From NCBI RefSeq assembly GCF_020736365.1, contig NZ_CP085988.1, positions 417,501 to 481,500 on the forward strand: 64,000 nt of DNA, written 5' to 3'. Made by a program: the position numbers and the translations under genes. Below the pieces are notes generated by a model that did no database searches, was not told the DNA's origin, and saw only the letters and a program-made list of their open reading frames with translations. Shown here in pieces: positions 19,388 through 27,407 of the stretch. Position 1 is the stretch's first letter; each line of letters begins with the position of its first letter. This DNA is from Clostridium sp. M62/1 (lineage in GTDB: Bacteria > Bacillota > Clostridia > Lachnospirales > Lachnospiraceae).

Positions 19388-20400
19388 AGCGGATTCTGGC
19401 TGTATATGACGTAGATCCGTTTTATGCACAGAGGTTTGCAGAAGTGGCAAACCAGAGGGAAAACATACCATTTACGGTGATGGCCTTCACTTCCATGGAG
19501 CGCCTGAAAAATTATGTGAAGGAGCATCAGGTAGAGCTTCTTCTCATAAACAGTCAGGTAGGTCAGGAGGAAATAAGGCAGCTGGGGATCAGCAGAGTCG
19601 TCTCTCTGACAGAAGGGGAGGGGACGGATGCAGATTATGAATATCCCTCCGTCTATAAGTACCAGTCGAGTGCCGGAATAATCAGGGAAGTGATAGCCTG
19701 CTACAGTGAGAGAACAAAGGAAATCTATTCCGCCGAATCGGGTACGCCTGCCAGGATTATCGGGGTATACTCACCGGTGGGAAGATGCCTGAAAACATCG
19801 TTTGCCCTGACGATGGGCCAGCTTATGGCTTCTGACAGGAGAGTCCTCTACATTACGCTGGAGGATTATTCAGGGATGGCGGCTATGACGGGGGAAGAAT
19901 ACAAAAATGATCTGTCAGACGTCCTCTACTACTTCGGACAGGGAAATTTTAATCTTCTAAGGCTCAGCGGAATTGTACATTCCATTGGAAATATGGATTA
20001 TATTCCTCCAGTGAGATACCCGGAGGATCTTTCTCAGGTCTCCTCCTCGGATATGGCGGATATGATCCAGCGCCTGGCGGCAGAGAGCGGCTATGAGATC
20101 ATGATTATCGACGTGGGAAATTACGGGCATCAGGCAGCTCCGCTTTTATCTGTGTGCCAGGTTATCTATATGCCTGTAAAGGAGGACAGTATTTCAGCGG
20201 CTAAAATCCAGGAGTTTGAAGATTATCTGGGCAGGGTGGGGAAAAGAGAGGTTATGGACAAGGTCAGGAAACTGAAGCTTCCCTATCACAGGAACTTTGG
20301 AAAAAAGGAAAATTACATCGAGCAGCTTTTATGGAGTGAGCTGGGGGATTATGTGAGGAGGCTTCTAAGAGGAGGAAACCGCCAGGAAATTGACTTCTAG
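19384..20400 (+). CDS. TadZ/CpaE-like ATPase of the host Tad pilus locus
   Basis: A 338-residue protein starting MKRILAVYDVD, with an ATGA overlap with the prepilin peptidase. Residues about 1-110 form a receiver-like domain; the rest is MinD/ParA-like (GVYSPVGRCLKTSFALTMGQL near 131-151, IIDVGNYG for the Walker B region). The P-loop lacks a standard GKT/GKS, as in many TadZ proteins that are atypical ATPases. TadZ places the pilus machine at the cell pole. Confidence 0.8.
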   Translation: MKRILAVYDVDPFYAQRFAEVANQRENIPFTVMAFTSMERLKNYVKEHQVELLLINSQVGQEEIRQLGISRVVSLTEGEGTDADYEYPSVYKYQSSAGIIREVIACYSERTKEIYSAESGTPARIIGVYSPVGRCLKTSFALTMGQLMASDRRVLYITLEDYSGMAAMTGEEYKNDLSDVLYYFGQGNFNLLRLSGIVHSIGNMDYIPPVRYPEDLSQVSSSDMADMIQRLAAESGYEIMIIDVGNYGHQAAPLLSVCQVIYMPVKEDSISAAKIQEFEDYLGRVGKREVMDKVRKLKLPYHRNFGKKENYIEQLLWSELGDYVRRLLRGGNRQEIDF

Positions 20401-20623
20401 GGCGGATCCTCCACTGTGAAAGAAAAGGAAGAGGCAGGACAGACAGGCAGAGGGAAAGAAGGGACAGCATACGGGCTTTGTATCGGGAAGAAAAGAGGGA
20501 GGGGAAGAGCGCTGCCAGGCCGTTTCCGGGGGCGGTGATGAATGGAAAGAAAGAAGAGAACCGGACAGTACGGGAAAAAGGCTTAAGTCCAGGCTTCAGA
20601 GGGAGCTTGAGGGAAGAAGGCAG

Positions 20624-21781
20624 GTGGAGGAGGAAGAGCTTACCGGTCTGATCGATTCCTTTATCAGTGAGGAGGGCGAAAGGGAGTATCTGCCTCTGAG
20701 AGAGAGGCTCCGTCTTAGAGCAGAGCTTTACAATTCATTCAGAAAGCTGGACATTCTCCAGGAGCTGGTGGACGATCCTGGGATCACAGAAATTATGGTG
20801 AATGGGCCGGATTCTGTCTTTGTGGAGAGCCAGGGAAAAATCAGAAGATGGGAGAGGACATTCGAGAGCCAGGAACAGCTGGAGGATTTGATCCAGCAGA
20901 TTGTGAGCCGTGTAAACAGAACGGTGAACGCATCGTCACCGATTGCGGATGCCAGACTGGATGACGGTTCGAGAGTTCATGTGGTGCTGCCTCCGGTGGC
21001 GCTGAACGGCCCGGTTCTTACTATCAGAAAATTCCCGGAGCCTATTACGATGGAGCGCCTGATCCGGCTGGGAAGCATTACAGAGGAGGCGGCCGGTTTT
21101 CTGAAAAAGCTGGTAGCATCAGGCTATAACCTTTTTATTAGCGGAGGAACGGGATCTGGCAAGACCACCTTTTTAAATGCCCTTTCTGAATTTATTCCTG
21201 AGAGCGAGCGACTGATCACCATTGAGGATTCGGCAGAGCTTCAGATTACCCATATTCCAAACCTTGTAAGGCTGGAGACAAGAGCGTCAAACCATGAGGG
21301 AAGCCGCGAAATTTCAATCAGGGATCTGATAAGGGCAAGCCTGAGAATGCGGCCGGATCGGATTCTGGTGGGGGAGGTGCGAGGCGCAGAAGCCCTTGAA
21401 ATGCTGCAGAGCATGAACACCGGCCATTCCGGCTCAATCTCGACCGGACATGGAAACAGCAGCAGAGATATGCTTCTGAGACTGGAAACCATGGTTCTTA
21501 TGGGGGCTGAGCTTCCGCTGTCTGCCATAAGAAGCCAGATCGCGTCTGCGATTGATATTCTGATCCATCTGGGGAGACTGAGAGACAGAAGCAGGAGAGT
21601 CCTGGAGATAGCGGAGGTGACAGGAATTGAACATGGGGAAATTACCCTTCATCCACTTTTTCAGTTCAGGGAGAGAAAGGAAGAAAAAGGAAAAGAAAAT
21701 GAGGGGGTCAGGGGATGTCTGGAAAAGGTTGGTGAGCTTCAGGATCGGCAGAAGCTGGAACTGGCCGGGGAAAAGCTGTGA
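20624..21781 (+). CDS. TadA/CpaF-type secretion ATPase (host Tad locus), 5' end disturbed
   Basis: Hexameric pilus-assembly ATPase, 385 residues from a GTG. ITEIMVNGPD, SSPIADARLDDGSRVHVVLPP, the Walker A GGTGSGKTTFLNAL, the Asp box ITIEDSAELQI and GEVRGAEALEMLQSMNTGH are all intact. The GTG has no good ribosome binding site. In-frame sequence before it (KRLKSRLQRELEGRRQ) looks like the normal N-terminal helix, and an ATG at 20542 would reach it if the AAAAA run at 20575-20579 were one A shorter. Confidence 0.85.
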   Translation: MEEEELTGLIDSFISEEGEREYLPLRERLRLRAELYNSFRKLDILQELVDDPGITEIMVNGPDSVFVESQGKIRRWERTFESQEQLEDLIQQIVSRVNRTVNASSPIADARLDDGSRVHVVLPPVALNGPVLTIRKFPEPITMERLIRLGSITEEAAGFLKKLVASGYNLFISGGTGSGKTTFLNALSEFIPESERLITIEDSAELQITHIPNLVRLETRASNHEGSREISIRDLIRASLRMRPDRILVGEVRGAEALEMLQSMNTGHSGSISTGHGNSSRDMLLRLETMVLMGAELPLSAIRSQIASAIDILIHLGRLRDRSRRVLEIAEVTGIEHGEITLHPLFQFRERKEEKGKENEGVRGCLEKVGELQDRQKLELAGEKL

Positions 21782-22538
21782 CAGAGGCGAAAAAGGGGCC
21801 TTTCTCTATGACAGGTATATCCTTTCCTGCTCAGAGTGGCTTCTCTATGCAGGGCAGGGAATCTGTGCGTGCGCAGCAGTTTCCTATGTATTTTACAGAA
21901 ACGCGGCTGTTTTCTTCCTGTTTCTTCCGGCTGGAATTCTTTATCCGCTGTACAAAAAAAGGGAGCTGAAAAAGCGCAGAAAGGAGGAGCTGAAACGCCA
22001 GTTTAAGGAGGCAGTCCTCATGCTCTCCTCTTCTCTGGCTGCCGGTTATTCCATGGAAAATTCCTTTTCTCAGGCGGAGATACAGCTCAGGGAGCTTTAC
22101 GGAGAACGGGCAATGATGGCAGATGAATTCTCTGACATGAGAAGACAGCTTTCCCTGAACCGCACACTGGAGGAGCTGTGGAGCGATTTTGCCGATCGAA
22201 GCGGTGTGGAGGAAATCAGAAGCTTTGCGCTGATTCTCAGGTCTGCCAGACGAAATGGAGGGAGAATGGGAGCTGTGATTTCTCACATAGCAGAGATCAT
22301 AGGGGGAAAGCTGCAGGTGCAGGAGGAGATCCGGACAATGACGGCCCAAAAGCAGTTTGAACAGAAGATTATGAATCTGCTGCCGATATTGATAGTTCTC
22401 TATATCGATGTGACCTCGCCCGGATTTTTTGATTCCATGTATGAGACAACTGTTGGAAGGATTGTGATGACCGTATGTCTGGCTGTGTATGCGGGGGCGT
22501 ACGTCCTGGCTGGGAGGATGTTGGAAATTGAAATTTAG
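21699..22538 (+). CDS. TadB-like inner-membrane platform protein (host Tad locus)
   Basis: About 279 residues with the T2SS-F domain: two N-terminal helices (about 52-86), a cytoplasmic helical bundle with LKRQFKEAVLMLSSSLAAGYSMENSF, GRMGAVISHIAEII, and two C-terminal helices (LLPILIVLYIDVTSP, IVMTVCLAVYAGAYVLAG). It forms the platform for pilus extrusion with TadC. The frame overlaps the end of tadA by 83 bases from this ATG; a GTG at 21778 (GTGA overlap with the tadA stop) lies in a different frame, so the exact start is uncertain. Confidence 0.8.
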   Translation: MRGSGDVWKRLVSFRIGRSWNWPGKSCDRGEKGAFLYDRYILSCSEWLLYAGQGICACAAVSYVFYRNAAVFFLFLPAGILYPLYKKRELKKRRKEELKRQFKEAVLMLSSSLAAGYSMENSFSQAEIQLRELYGERAMMADEFSDMRRQLSLNRTLEELWSDFADRSGVEEIRSFALILRSARRNGGRMGAVISHIAEIIGGKLQVQEEIRTMTAQKQFEQKIMNLLPILIVLYIDVTSPGFFDSMYETTVGRIVMTVCLAVYAGAYVLAGRMLEIEI

Positions 22539-23919
22539 TTGGAAGGCGGCAGGGAGGCCAGACAGGAAAGAGAGCATTGTCAGGTGGGAGAGAGGACATA
22601 GGAAACAGGAAAGCACAGGAGGGCAGAACAGAGGGAGAATTAAGAAAGAGGAAAACGGGGAAAGAAAGGCCGCTGACTCAGAGCGCAGAAAGAAACAGGC
22701 AGTCTGCCTGGCAGCTGGAATCCTGCTTTTTATCGCATATCCCATGACAAAAACTGACTCAGAATTTTTAATTAATGGAACTATGATAGAGAGAAATTCC
22801 TACGGGCAGGGAGAACGGGAGGGCACAGTTCTGGTAGAAGGGCTGTCGGAGGATGAGCTGAAGCTCCCGATCAGCCTTGCAGAGAGGCAGTACAGCAGAG
22901 AGGAGGCGCGCATACAGTTTGATCTGGCACTGGAGGAGGCCAGACAGCTGATGCTTGGAGAAAATGAATCGCTGGAACAGGTATCTCATCCGTTAAGCCT
23001 GCCCTCCTGGCTGGACAGTATGGGAATGGGCATGAGATGGGAGGCTGAGAATCCAGAGCTGGTAAGCTCCAGCGGTGAAATCAATCTGGGGACGCTGGAA
23101 GATTTGCTTGAAACAGACAAGACTGACTGTGCAAAAACGTCTCTTTTCGTGACATTTGAGGCAGGAGAGTATGAGAAAACCTATGAGATTCCTGTCACTC
23201 TGAAGCTGCCTGAGCAGACGGAGGAGGAAAAACTCCTGGCACTGCTGTCGAAAAGAATTGAAAAGCTGGATGAGGAGCAAAGATTCGCAGAGAAAATGAA
23301 ACTGCCGGAAGAGCTGGACGGAAAACGGCTTTATTACAAAAATGAGCCGGAATATGACAGAGTCCTGTTTCTGGTTTTGGGAACAGCTGCTGCTGTGGCT
23401 TTGGAATTTCAGAAGACTGCCAGGCAGAGGGAGGAACAGAAAAAGAGGAACAGAGAGCTGCTGTTTGATTACTCGGATATTGTTTCTGGCTTATGTGTTT
23501 ATCTGAATGCAGGGCTGCCGGTCAGGAAAGCCTGGGAGCGGCTGGCAGAGGAATACCGAGAAGGGCTTGAACTTCCCGGCAGCAGAAGGAGGGCTGGCTA
23601 TGAGGAGATTGCAGCCTCTGTGAGTGCTATGAATCAGGGAATGCCGGAGCTGAAAGCTTATGGAGAATTCGGGAGAAGCTGCGGGCTCAGATCTTACAGA
23701 AAACTGGCCGGTCTGATGACACAGTATGTAAAAAACGGCTCAGGAAGTCTTTTAAAAAGCCTGGAAGAAGAGATGGAATCTGCATTTGAGGAGCGCAAGG
23801 AAGCTGCAAGAAGAGCCGGAGAGGAGAAAGGAACGAAGCTTTTGCTTCCGCTGTTTATGATGCTTATGGTGGTTATGGTAATGGTGTCTGTGCCTGCATT
23901 TCTGGCATTTGGAATTTAG
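22528..23919 (+). CDS. TadC-like platform protein with long extracytoplasmic N-terminal region (host Tad locus)
   Basis: About 463 residues from a TTG that overlaps the tadB end. A transmembrane helix at about 64-80 is followed by a 200-residue charged region that may face outside, a second helix (VLFLVLGTAAAVAL), then the T2SS-F-type bundle (LLFDYSDIVSGLCVYLNAGLPVRKAW ... GRSCGLRSYRKLAGLM) and the terminal helix LLLPLFMMLMVVMVMVSVPAFLAF. Usual TadC proteins lack this long insert; firmicute versions often have it. The pilin follows 179 bases later. Confidence 0.75.
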   Translation: MKFSWKAAGRPDRKESIVRWERGHRKQESTGGQNRGRIKKEENGERKAADSERRKKQAVCLAAGILLFIAYPMTKTDSEFLINGTMIERNSYGQGEREGTVLVEGLSEDELKLPISLAERQYSREEARIQFDLALEEARQLMLGENESLEQVSHPLSLPSWLDSMGMGMRWEAENPELVSSSGEINLGTLEDLLETDKTDCAKTSLFVTFEAGEYEKTYEIPVTLKLPEQTEEEKLLALLSKRIEKLDEEQRFAEKMKLPEELDGKRLYYKNEPEYDRVLFLVLGTAAAVALEFQKTARQREEQKKRNRELLFDYSDIVSGLCVYLNAGLPVRKAWERLAEEYREGLELPGSRRRAGYEEIAASVSAMNQGMPELKAYGEFGRSCGLRSYRKLAGLMTQYVKNGSGSLLKSLEEEMESAFEERKEAARRAGEEKGTKLLLPLFMMLMVVMVMVSVPAFLAFGI

Positions 23920-24098
23920 CTGAACAATCGGAAAAGTTCCAAAAGAGCAGGCTCAGATAAAGAGAAAAGGTACCTTAAAAAACTGCAAAATCCATACCCG
24001 GACAACAGAGAAGGAAGAGGGCAGGGGAAGCATATCGCACAAAAATCTGGATGTAAGTAAGAGGATGGAGAGAGCTATATTGTGAAAGGAGAAGAAGG

Positions 24099-24251
24099 AT
24101 GAAAGACACAGGGGTTCAAAGAGAAAGAAAATTAAAATCCGATGGTCTGCCGCAGGTGGTAAAGAGGGAAGCCGCGGCGTTCTGGGAGGATGAGAGCGGA
24201 GTGGGAGTCATTGAAATTGTGCTGATCCTCGTGGTAAATCCTACCCCCTAA
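24099..24251 (+). pseudogene. Flp-type pilin of the host Tad locus, truncated by element insertion
   Basis: A 50-codon frame ending ...FWEDESGVGVIEIVLILVV then NPTP-stop. The E-S-G-x-G-x-I-E-I-V-L-I-L-V-V core is the start of the hydrophobic helix of Flp1-type pilins in Clostridia, which normally continues for another 10-20 apolar residues. Here host coding sequence stops around 24236 and unrelated sequence follows. AAGGAGAAGAAGG precedes the ATG. The rest of the pilin is not in the window; it should lie past the right end of the element. The product could not form a stable pilin. Confidence 0.8.
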
Positions 24252-24331
24252 AAGGACAGTAAGCACAAGGCTAAACCGTTGATTTAGCAAGGAAAAAGAA
24301 CTATATACACACTTTTGACTATACAGTAGGC

Positions 24332-24362
24332 TTGTGAAGTTTTCCAGGGAAGGGGTTCACAA
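24332..24362. repeat. inverted repeat near the left end of the element
   Basis: Arms TTGTGAA (24332-24338) and TTCACAA (24356-24362) with a 17-base spacer, 95 bases inside the left end and 75 bases before the recombinase. It could be a recombinase or accessory-factor binding site, or an operator. Confidence 0.4.
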
Positions 24363-24436
24363 TTTAGTAGGTTTGCTGAATGGATATGTGGAGGGAAACA
24401 GGGTATTGTGTTGTAGTAAGACCAAGGAGGTGTGCT

Positions 24437-25957
24437 ATGACACAAAAGCTGATGTTCTCCGAATTATATCACTATCAGAGGGCCACAGAGCAGCAGAGAG
24501 AGCAGGCGGGGATTTGCGCAGAGGACTATTATGACCTGAATTGGTTTCAACATGATGTGTTAAACGTCGAAGTGGAGATGTTCATTCTGCATAGGGCCTA
24601 TGAGAAGCCGTTACATATCCTAAAAAGAGAAAGAGCAATTGTGGATATTATCGGTTGGTTCTGTATGGAGTGCGAGCCATATATGGATAACCTGGTGGAT
24701 TATAAAAACGGGAGGATTATAAAAGGATTTAATCAATGGTTCAGTATCCTTCGGTTGAAAAGGGTGATAAGTCGATATGGATCAGACGAGGAGAGTGATT
24801 TGACCTTCAAGGAGATTGAAGAGTATCTTAGAACCTTGATAGGATACAGCAAAGAACATGATTTTAGAACAGAAATTGAGAAGCAAAGATGGGACCTAAG
24901 AAAGCTGGAGATGCCTTATCGGACAAAAGTGACAGAGAGATGTTTTTCAATTAGTTTTACGAATATCGCGCAGATACGCATGCGATATGAAATGAAAAAG
25001 ACCGTACTGCTTTGGATGAAACAATTTTCTGCAGGCACTATCAGAGGAAGAATTGCCGCTTTTGCTAAATTTTCGAACTATCTTCTGGAACGGTATGCCT
25101 GGGTGGAATCGATCCGCCAGCTAAATAGGGATATGATAGAAGATTATTTGATTTACCGTAAAGTAGAATGTATTTCTACAAAAGGATTTTCGACAGAGCT
25201 GAAATCATTAAAAGCGACTCTGGATGAATGTGCATTAATTTTTGAGTGCAACAGCCTTAAAGGACTGATCCTTGATACGGATGTGCCAAGCAGACCTAAA
25301 CACAGGCTTCAAACTTATTCAGAAGATGAACAGAAATTATGGATAGAAGCAACTCGGCATATGGAAGGACAAGTCGGACGTGCGCTGCTTCTACATATGA
25401 TTTTGGGAACAAGAATATCCGAGATCCAGTCATTAAGGCAGGACTGCATAATAAAAAAAGAGGAGCACTATTGGATTCGAATCGATGGTATAAAGGGCAG
25501 AACCTATTTAAAGCCAATTACTGAAGAGATTAGGGCGATTATTGAAAAGGCAATTTGCTATACCGAAGAAGTGTGCGGAGCTTCGGAGTTTGTTTTTGCA
25601 GATAAGAGAGATCCGGCCAAACCGATGCCATATTCTACGATAGTTTACCATCTGAATAAAGTTATTAATGAGTTTGATATGAGAGACGATCAGGGAAAGC
25701 GATTTAAGTCCAAGACACATATATTCAGACATTGTTATGGAGTGAAGCTGACAGAACTCCATGTACCGGATGAAATAATCGCTCTGCTTTTGGGGCATAA
25801 AAATACAGACAGCGTCCAGGTTTATAGACGAATGAGCAATAAAATTATGGCTGAAGAGACAAGGCAGGTCAGAAGAAAAATTGACGATATTTTACTTGAG
25901 ATTGTAAAAGAATGGGATGGATATGAAGATATTTATACATTCGAAAGATTTTTATAG
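24437..25957 (+). CDS. tyrosine recombinase / integrase of the element
   Basis: A 506-residue site-specific recombinase. The catalytic set is visible: R326 in GTRISEIQSLR, K353 in GIKGRTYLKP, H428-x-x-R431 in THIFRHC, H454 in LLGHKNTDS and Y463 in VYRRMS. It is much longer than lambda-type integrases: about 190 extra N-terminal residues, recalling Tn554 TnpB-like recombinases. AAGGAGG precedes the ATG at 24437. It presumably cut and joined DNA at the pilin gene. Base composition is AT-richer than the transfer genes. Confidence 0.9.
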   Translation: MTQKLMFSELYHYQRATEQQREQAGICAEDYYDLNWFQHDVLNVEVEMFILHRAYEKPLHILKRERAIVDIIGWFCMECEPYMDNLVDYKNGRIIKGFNQWFSILRLKRVISRYGSDEESDLTFKEIEEYLRTLIGYSKEHDFRTEIEKQRWDLRKLEMPYRTKVTERCFSISFTNIAQIRMRYEMKKTVLLWMKQFSAGTIRGRIAAFAKFSNYLLERYAWVESIRQLNRDMIEDYLIYRKVECISTKGFSTELKSLKATLDECALIFECNSLKGLILDTDVPSRPKHRLQTYSEDEQKLWIEATRHMEGQVGRALLLHMILGTRISEIQSLRQDCIIKKEEHYWIRIDGIKGRTYLKPITEEIRAIIEKAICYTEEVCGASEFVFADKRDPAKPMPYSTIVYHLNKVINEFDMRDDQGKRFKSKTHIFRHCYGVKLTELHVPDEIIALLLGHKNTDSVQVYRRMSNKIMAEETRQVRRKIDDILLEIVKEWDGYEDIYTFERFL

Positions 25958-25965
25958 GAGTGTGT

Positions 25966-26256
25966 ATGGAATACAGTAATCATTGCGCGGTATATGGAAT
26001 CAGATATTTTAATGTGATTTTTTATTTATTAGCAGAAACCGAAATGGATTCTTATAAAATCAACCTATTAGGGGAACAGATAGAAAACGGACGTTCCATA
26101 AAGATGAGGGATATTCATATGTGGTGCTTAAGCCAAAATATCTGCTACAAGACGATATTTAAGTACCGTAGAGATTTCCCTATAAGAGCAAATATATGGA
26201 ACTTCTATTCTTACTGCAGATTTATGTTAGAGAAACACTGGAATACGATTAAATAA
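25966..26256 (+). CDS. small protein encoded with the recombinase
   Basis: 96 residues starting 8 bases after the recombinase stop, with TAGGAG before the ATG. Aromatic-rich (MEYSNHCAVYGIRYFNVIFYL) with a basic C-terminal half (KYRRDFPIRANIWNFYSYCRF). No family recognised. Position and size recall TnpC of Tn554, an accessory to the recombinases, but no sequence likeness was confirmed. A terminator follows, so the two genes form one unit. Confidence 0.6.
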   Translation: MEYSNHCAVYGIRYFNVIFYLLAETEMDSYKINLLGEQIENGRSIKMRDIHMWCLSQNICYKTIFKYRRDFPIRANIWNFYSYCRFMLEKHWNTIK

Positions 26257-26304
26257 AGGGTAACCTTTTTCCATATAGATGCAGCGGCCAGACACCAAAT
26301 GGAT

Positions 26305-26347
26305 CGGTTATGTTCTTTGCAATAGCGAAAACATAACCGGTTTTTTT
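26305..26347 (+). terminator. terminator of the recombinase unit
   Basis: Arms CGGTTATGTT and ACATAACCG, then GTTTTTTT. It separates the recombinase module from the anti-restriction block. Confidence 0.9.
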
Positions 26348-26415
26348 ATGTTTGGACGGAATCGGCATCACGAGAAATTTTAGAAATCATGTGCAGAGAT
26401 AGATGGAGGTGAAGG

Positions 26416-26694
26416 ATGGAAAAGAAAATCCGTACAGATCAAAGCGGAGATGGTTCAAGGCTTCCTTATGGATGGAATAAGGGAGATACATGCGTGATGA
26501 TTACGAATAAAGCTAAGAAAAGTACCAGTGAATATATCGTAGAAAATTATGATGGAGTATATTTTGGCGTTCGTAGCCATACGGGATTGTATCATAGGGT
26601 ATCTCCATGGAGAATGTTTCATACACGGGAAGAAGCAATAGAAGCGTTGTCGGGTCAGGAAAGTGGCGGAATATCATTTCAGCAAACGGTATGA
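26416..26694 (+). CDS. uncharacterised small ICE protein
   Basis: 92 residues, soluble, no transmembrane helix. Sequence shows a beta-rich middle (CVMITNKAKKSTSEYIVENYDGVYFGVRS) and a helical end (REEAIEALSG). GGAGGTGAAGG precedes the ATG. First gene after the recombinase unit, and 20 bases before the next gene, so likely cotranscribed with it. Function unknown. Confidence 0.6.
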   Translation: MEKKIRTDQSGDGSRLPYGWNKGDTCVMITNKAKKSTSEYIVENYDGVYFGVRSHTGLYHRVSPWRMFHTREEAIEALSGQESGGISFQQTV

Positions 26695-26714
26695 GTGGAA
26701 GGAGGAATAAGACA

Positions 26715-27407
26715 ATGACAGCACGATTTATGAGTGGGACTCCCTATGCTGCCTTAGAGATTGAAATGCAGAGGCCGCCCAGTTTTCGCCCCCGTAAGAA
26801 CGGGATGTTTATCAGCAGATGTGTCTGTGGCACACAGGAATGTGACTGTAGCTTGTGCGCTCATAAAGAGAGGAACGGTACCGACCAAACGGCAAAAAGA
26901 TGTGCCTGCCTTTGTGAGCAGATTTTGGCAGGCTGTACGCCTCTTTCCAAGCTGATGGGAGATCTTACCGCCGAGGCGGCCGGAAAGCCGTTTGCGGCCC
27001 GTGTGGCACGCGTGTCGGAAGATTTTTCTTCGATCTTTTTCCTGGCCGGACATCAGGAACGATTTGACAGTTTATTGGATGGAAAGAGCAATCCTGCGGA
27101 TACGGATGCGTTATACGCAGCGCTGTATCTGCTGTCGGCAGATCGCTTTTTATGGGGAAAGTCTGTTCCGGCAGTCAAGCCGGATGCGGTCCGTTTTAAA
27201 GAAATTCAGATCCATGGGGTTGATCTGGGAGGCTATGTACTCTTCCATACTGCCAAGGATCTGTATCAGGGAACACAGCACATCAGTCTGTCGGAACTGA
27301 CCGATCCGGAACTGGTGGGCGATGAGATCTTCCGTTTGATCATTCATGCGCTTCTGATCCGCAGGTATGGGCTTGAGGCCATAAGTGCAGAGAGGAGAGA
27401 CAGATGA
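26715..27407 (+). CDS. uncharacterised Cys-containing ICE protein
   Basis: 230 residues, start at 26715 after GGAGGAATAAGACA. An N-terminal part (30-65) has six Cys (RCVCGTQECDCSLCAHKE and CACLCEQ), a possible zinc site. The remainder is a mixed domain with FFLAGHQERFDSLL and AALYLLSADRFLWG. Its end overlaps the next gene by 4 bases (ATGA), so the two are translationally coupled. Not recognised as a known family. Confidence 0.65.
   Translation: MTARFMSGTPYAALEIEMQRPPSFRPRKNGMFISRCVCGTQECDCSLCAHKERNGTDQTAKRCACLCEQILAGCTPLSKLMGDLTAEAAGKPFAARVARVSEDFSSIFFLAGHQERFDSLLDGKSNPADTDALYAALYLLSADRFLWGKSVPAVKPDAVRFKEIQIHGVDLGGYVLFHTAKDLYQGTQHISLSELTDPELVGDEIFRLIIHALLIRRYGLEAISAERRDR

Noticed and set aside
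21778..21969. GTG start at the tadA stop, 63 codons
   Set aside because: Attractive GTGA overlap but the frame is not that of TadB and the product loses the family pattern after a few residues. It might mark a third frame break, yet the TadB frame is open further upstream, so this is not claimed.
21831..22745. 304-codon minus-strand frame over tadB/tadC
   Set aside because: Opposite two genes with intact T2SS-F patterns.
24437..25957. Phage origin for the inserted DNA
   Set aside because: No capsid, portal, terminase or tail genes; relaxase, coupling protein and VirB genes show a conjugative element.
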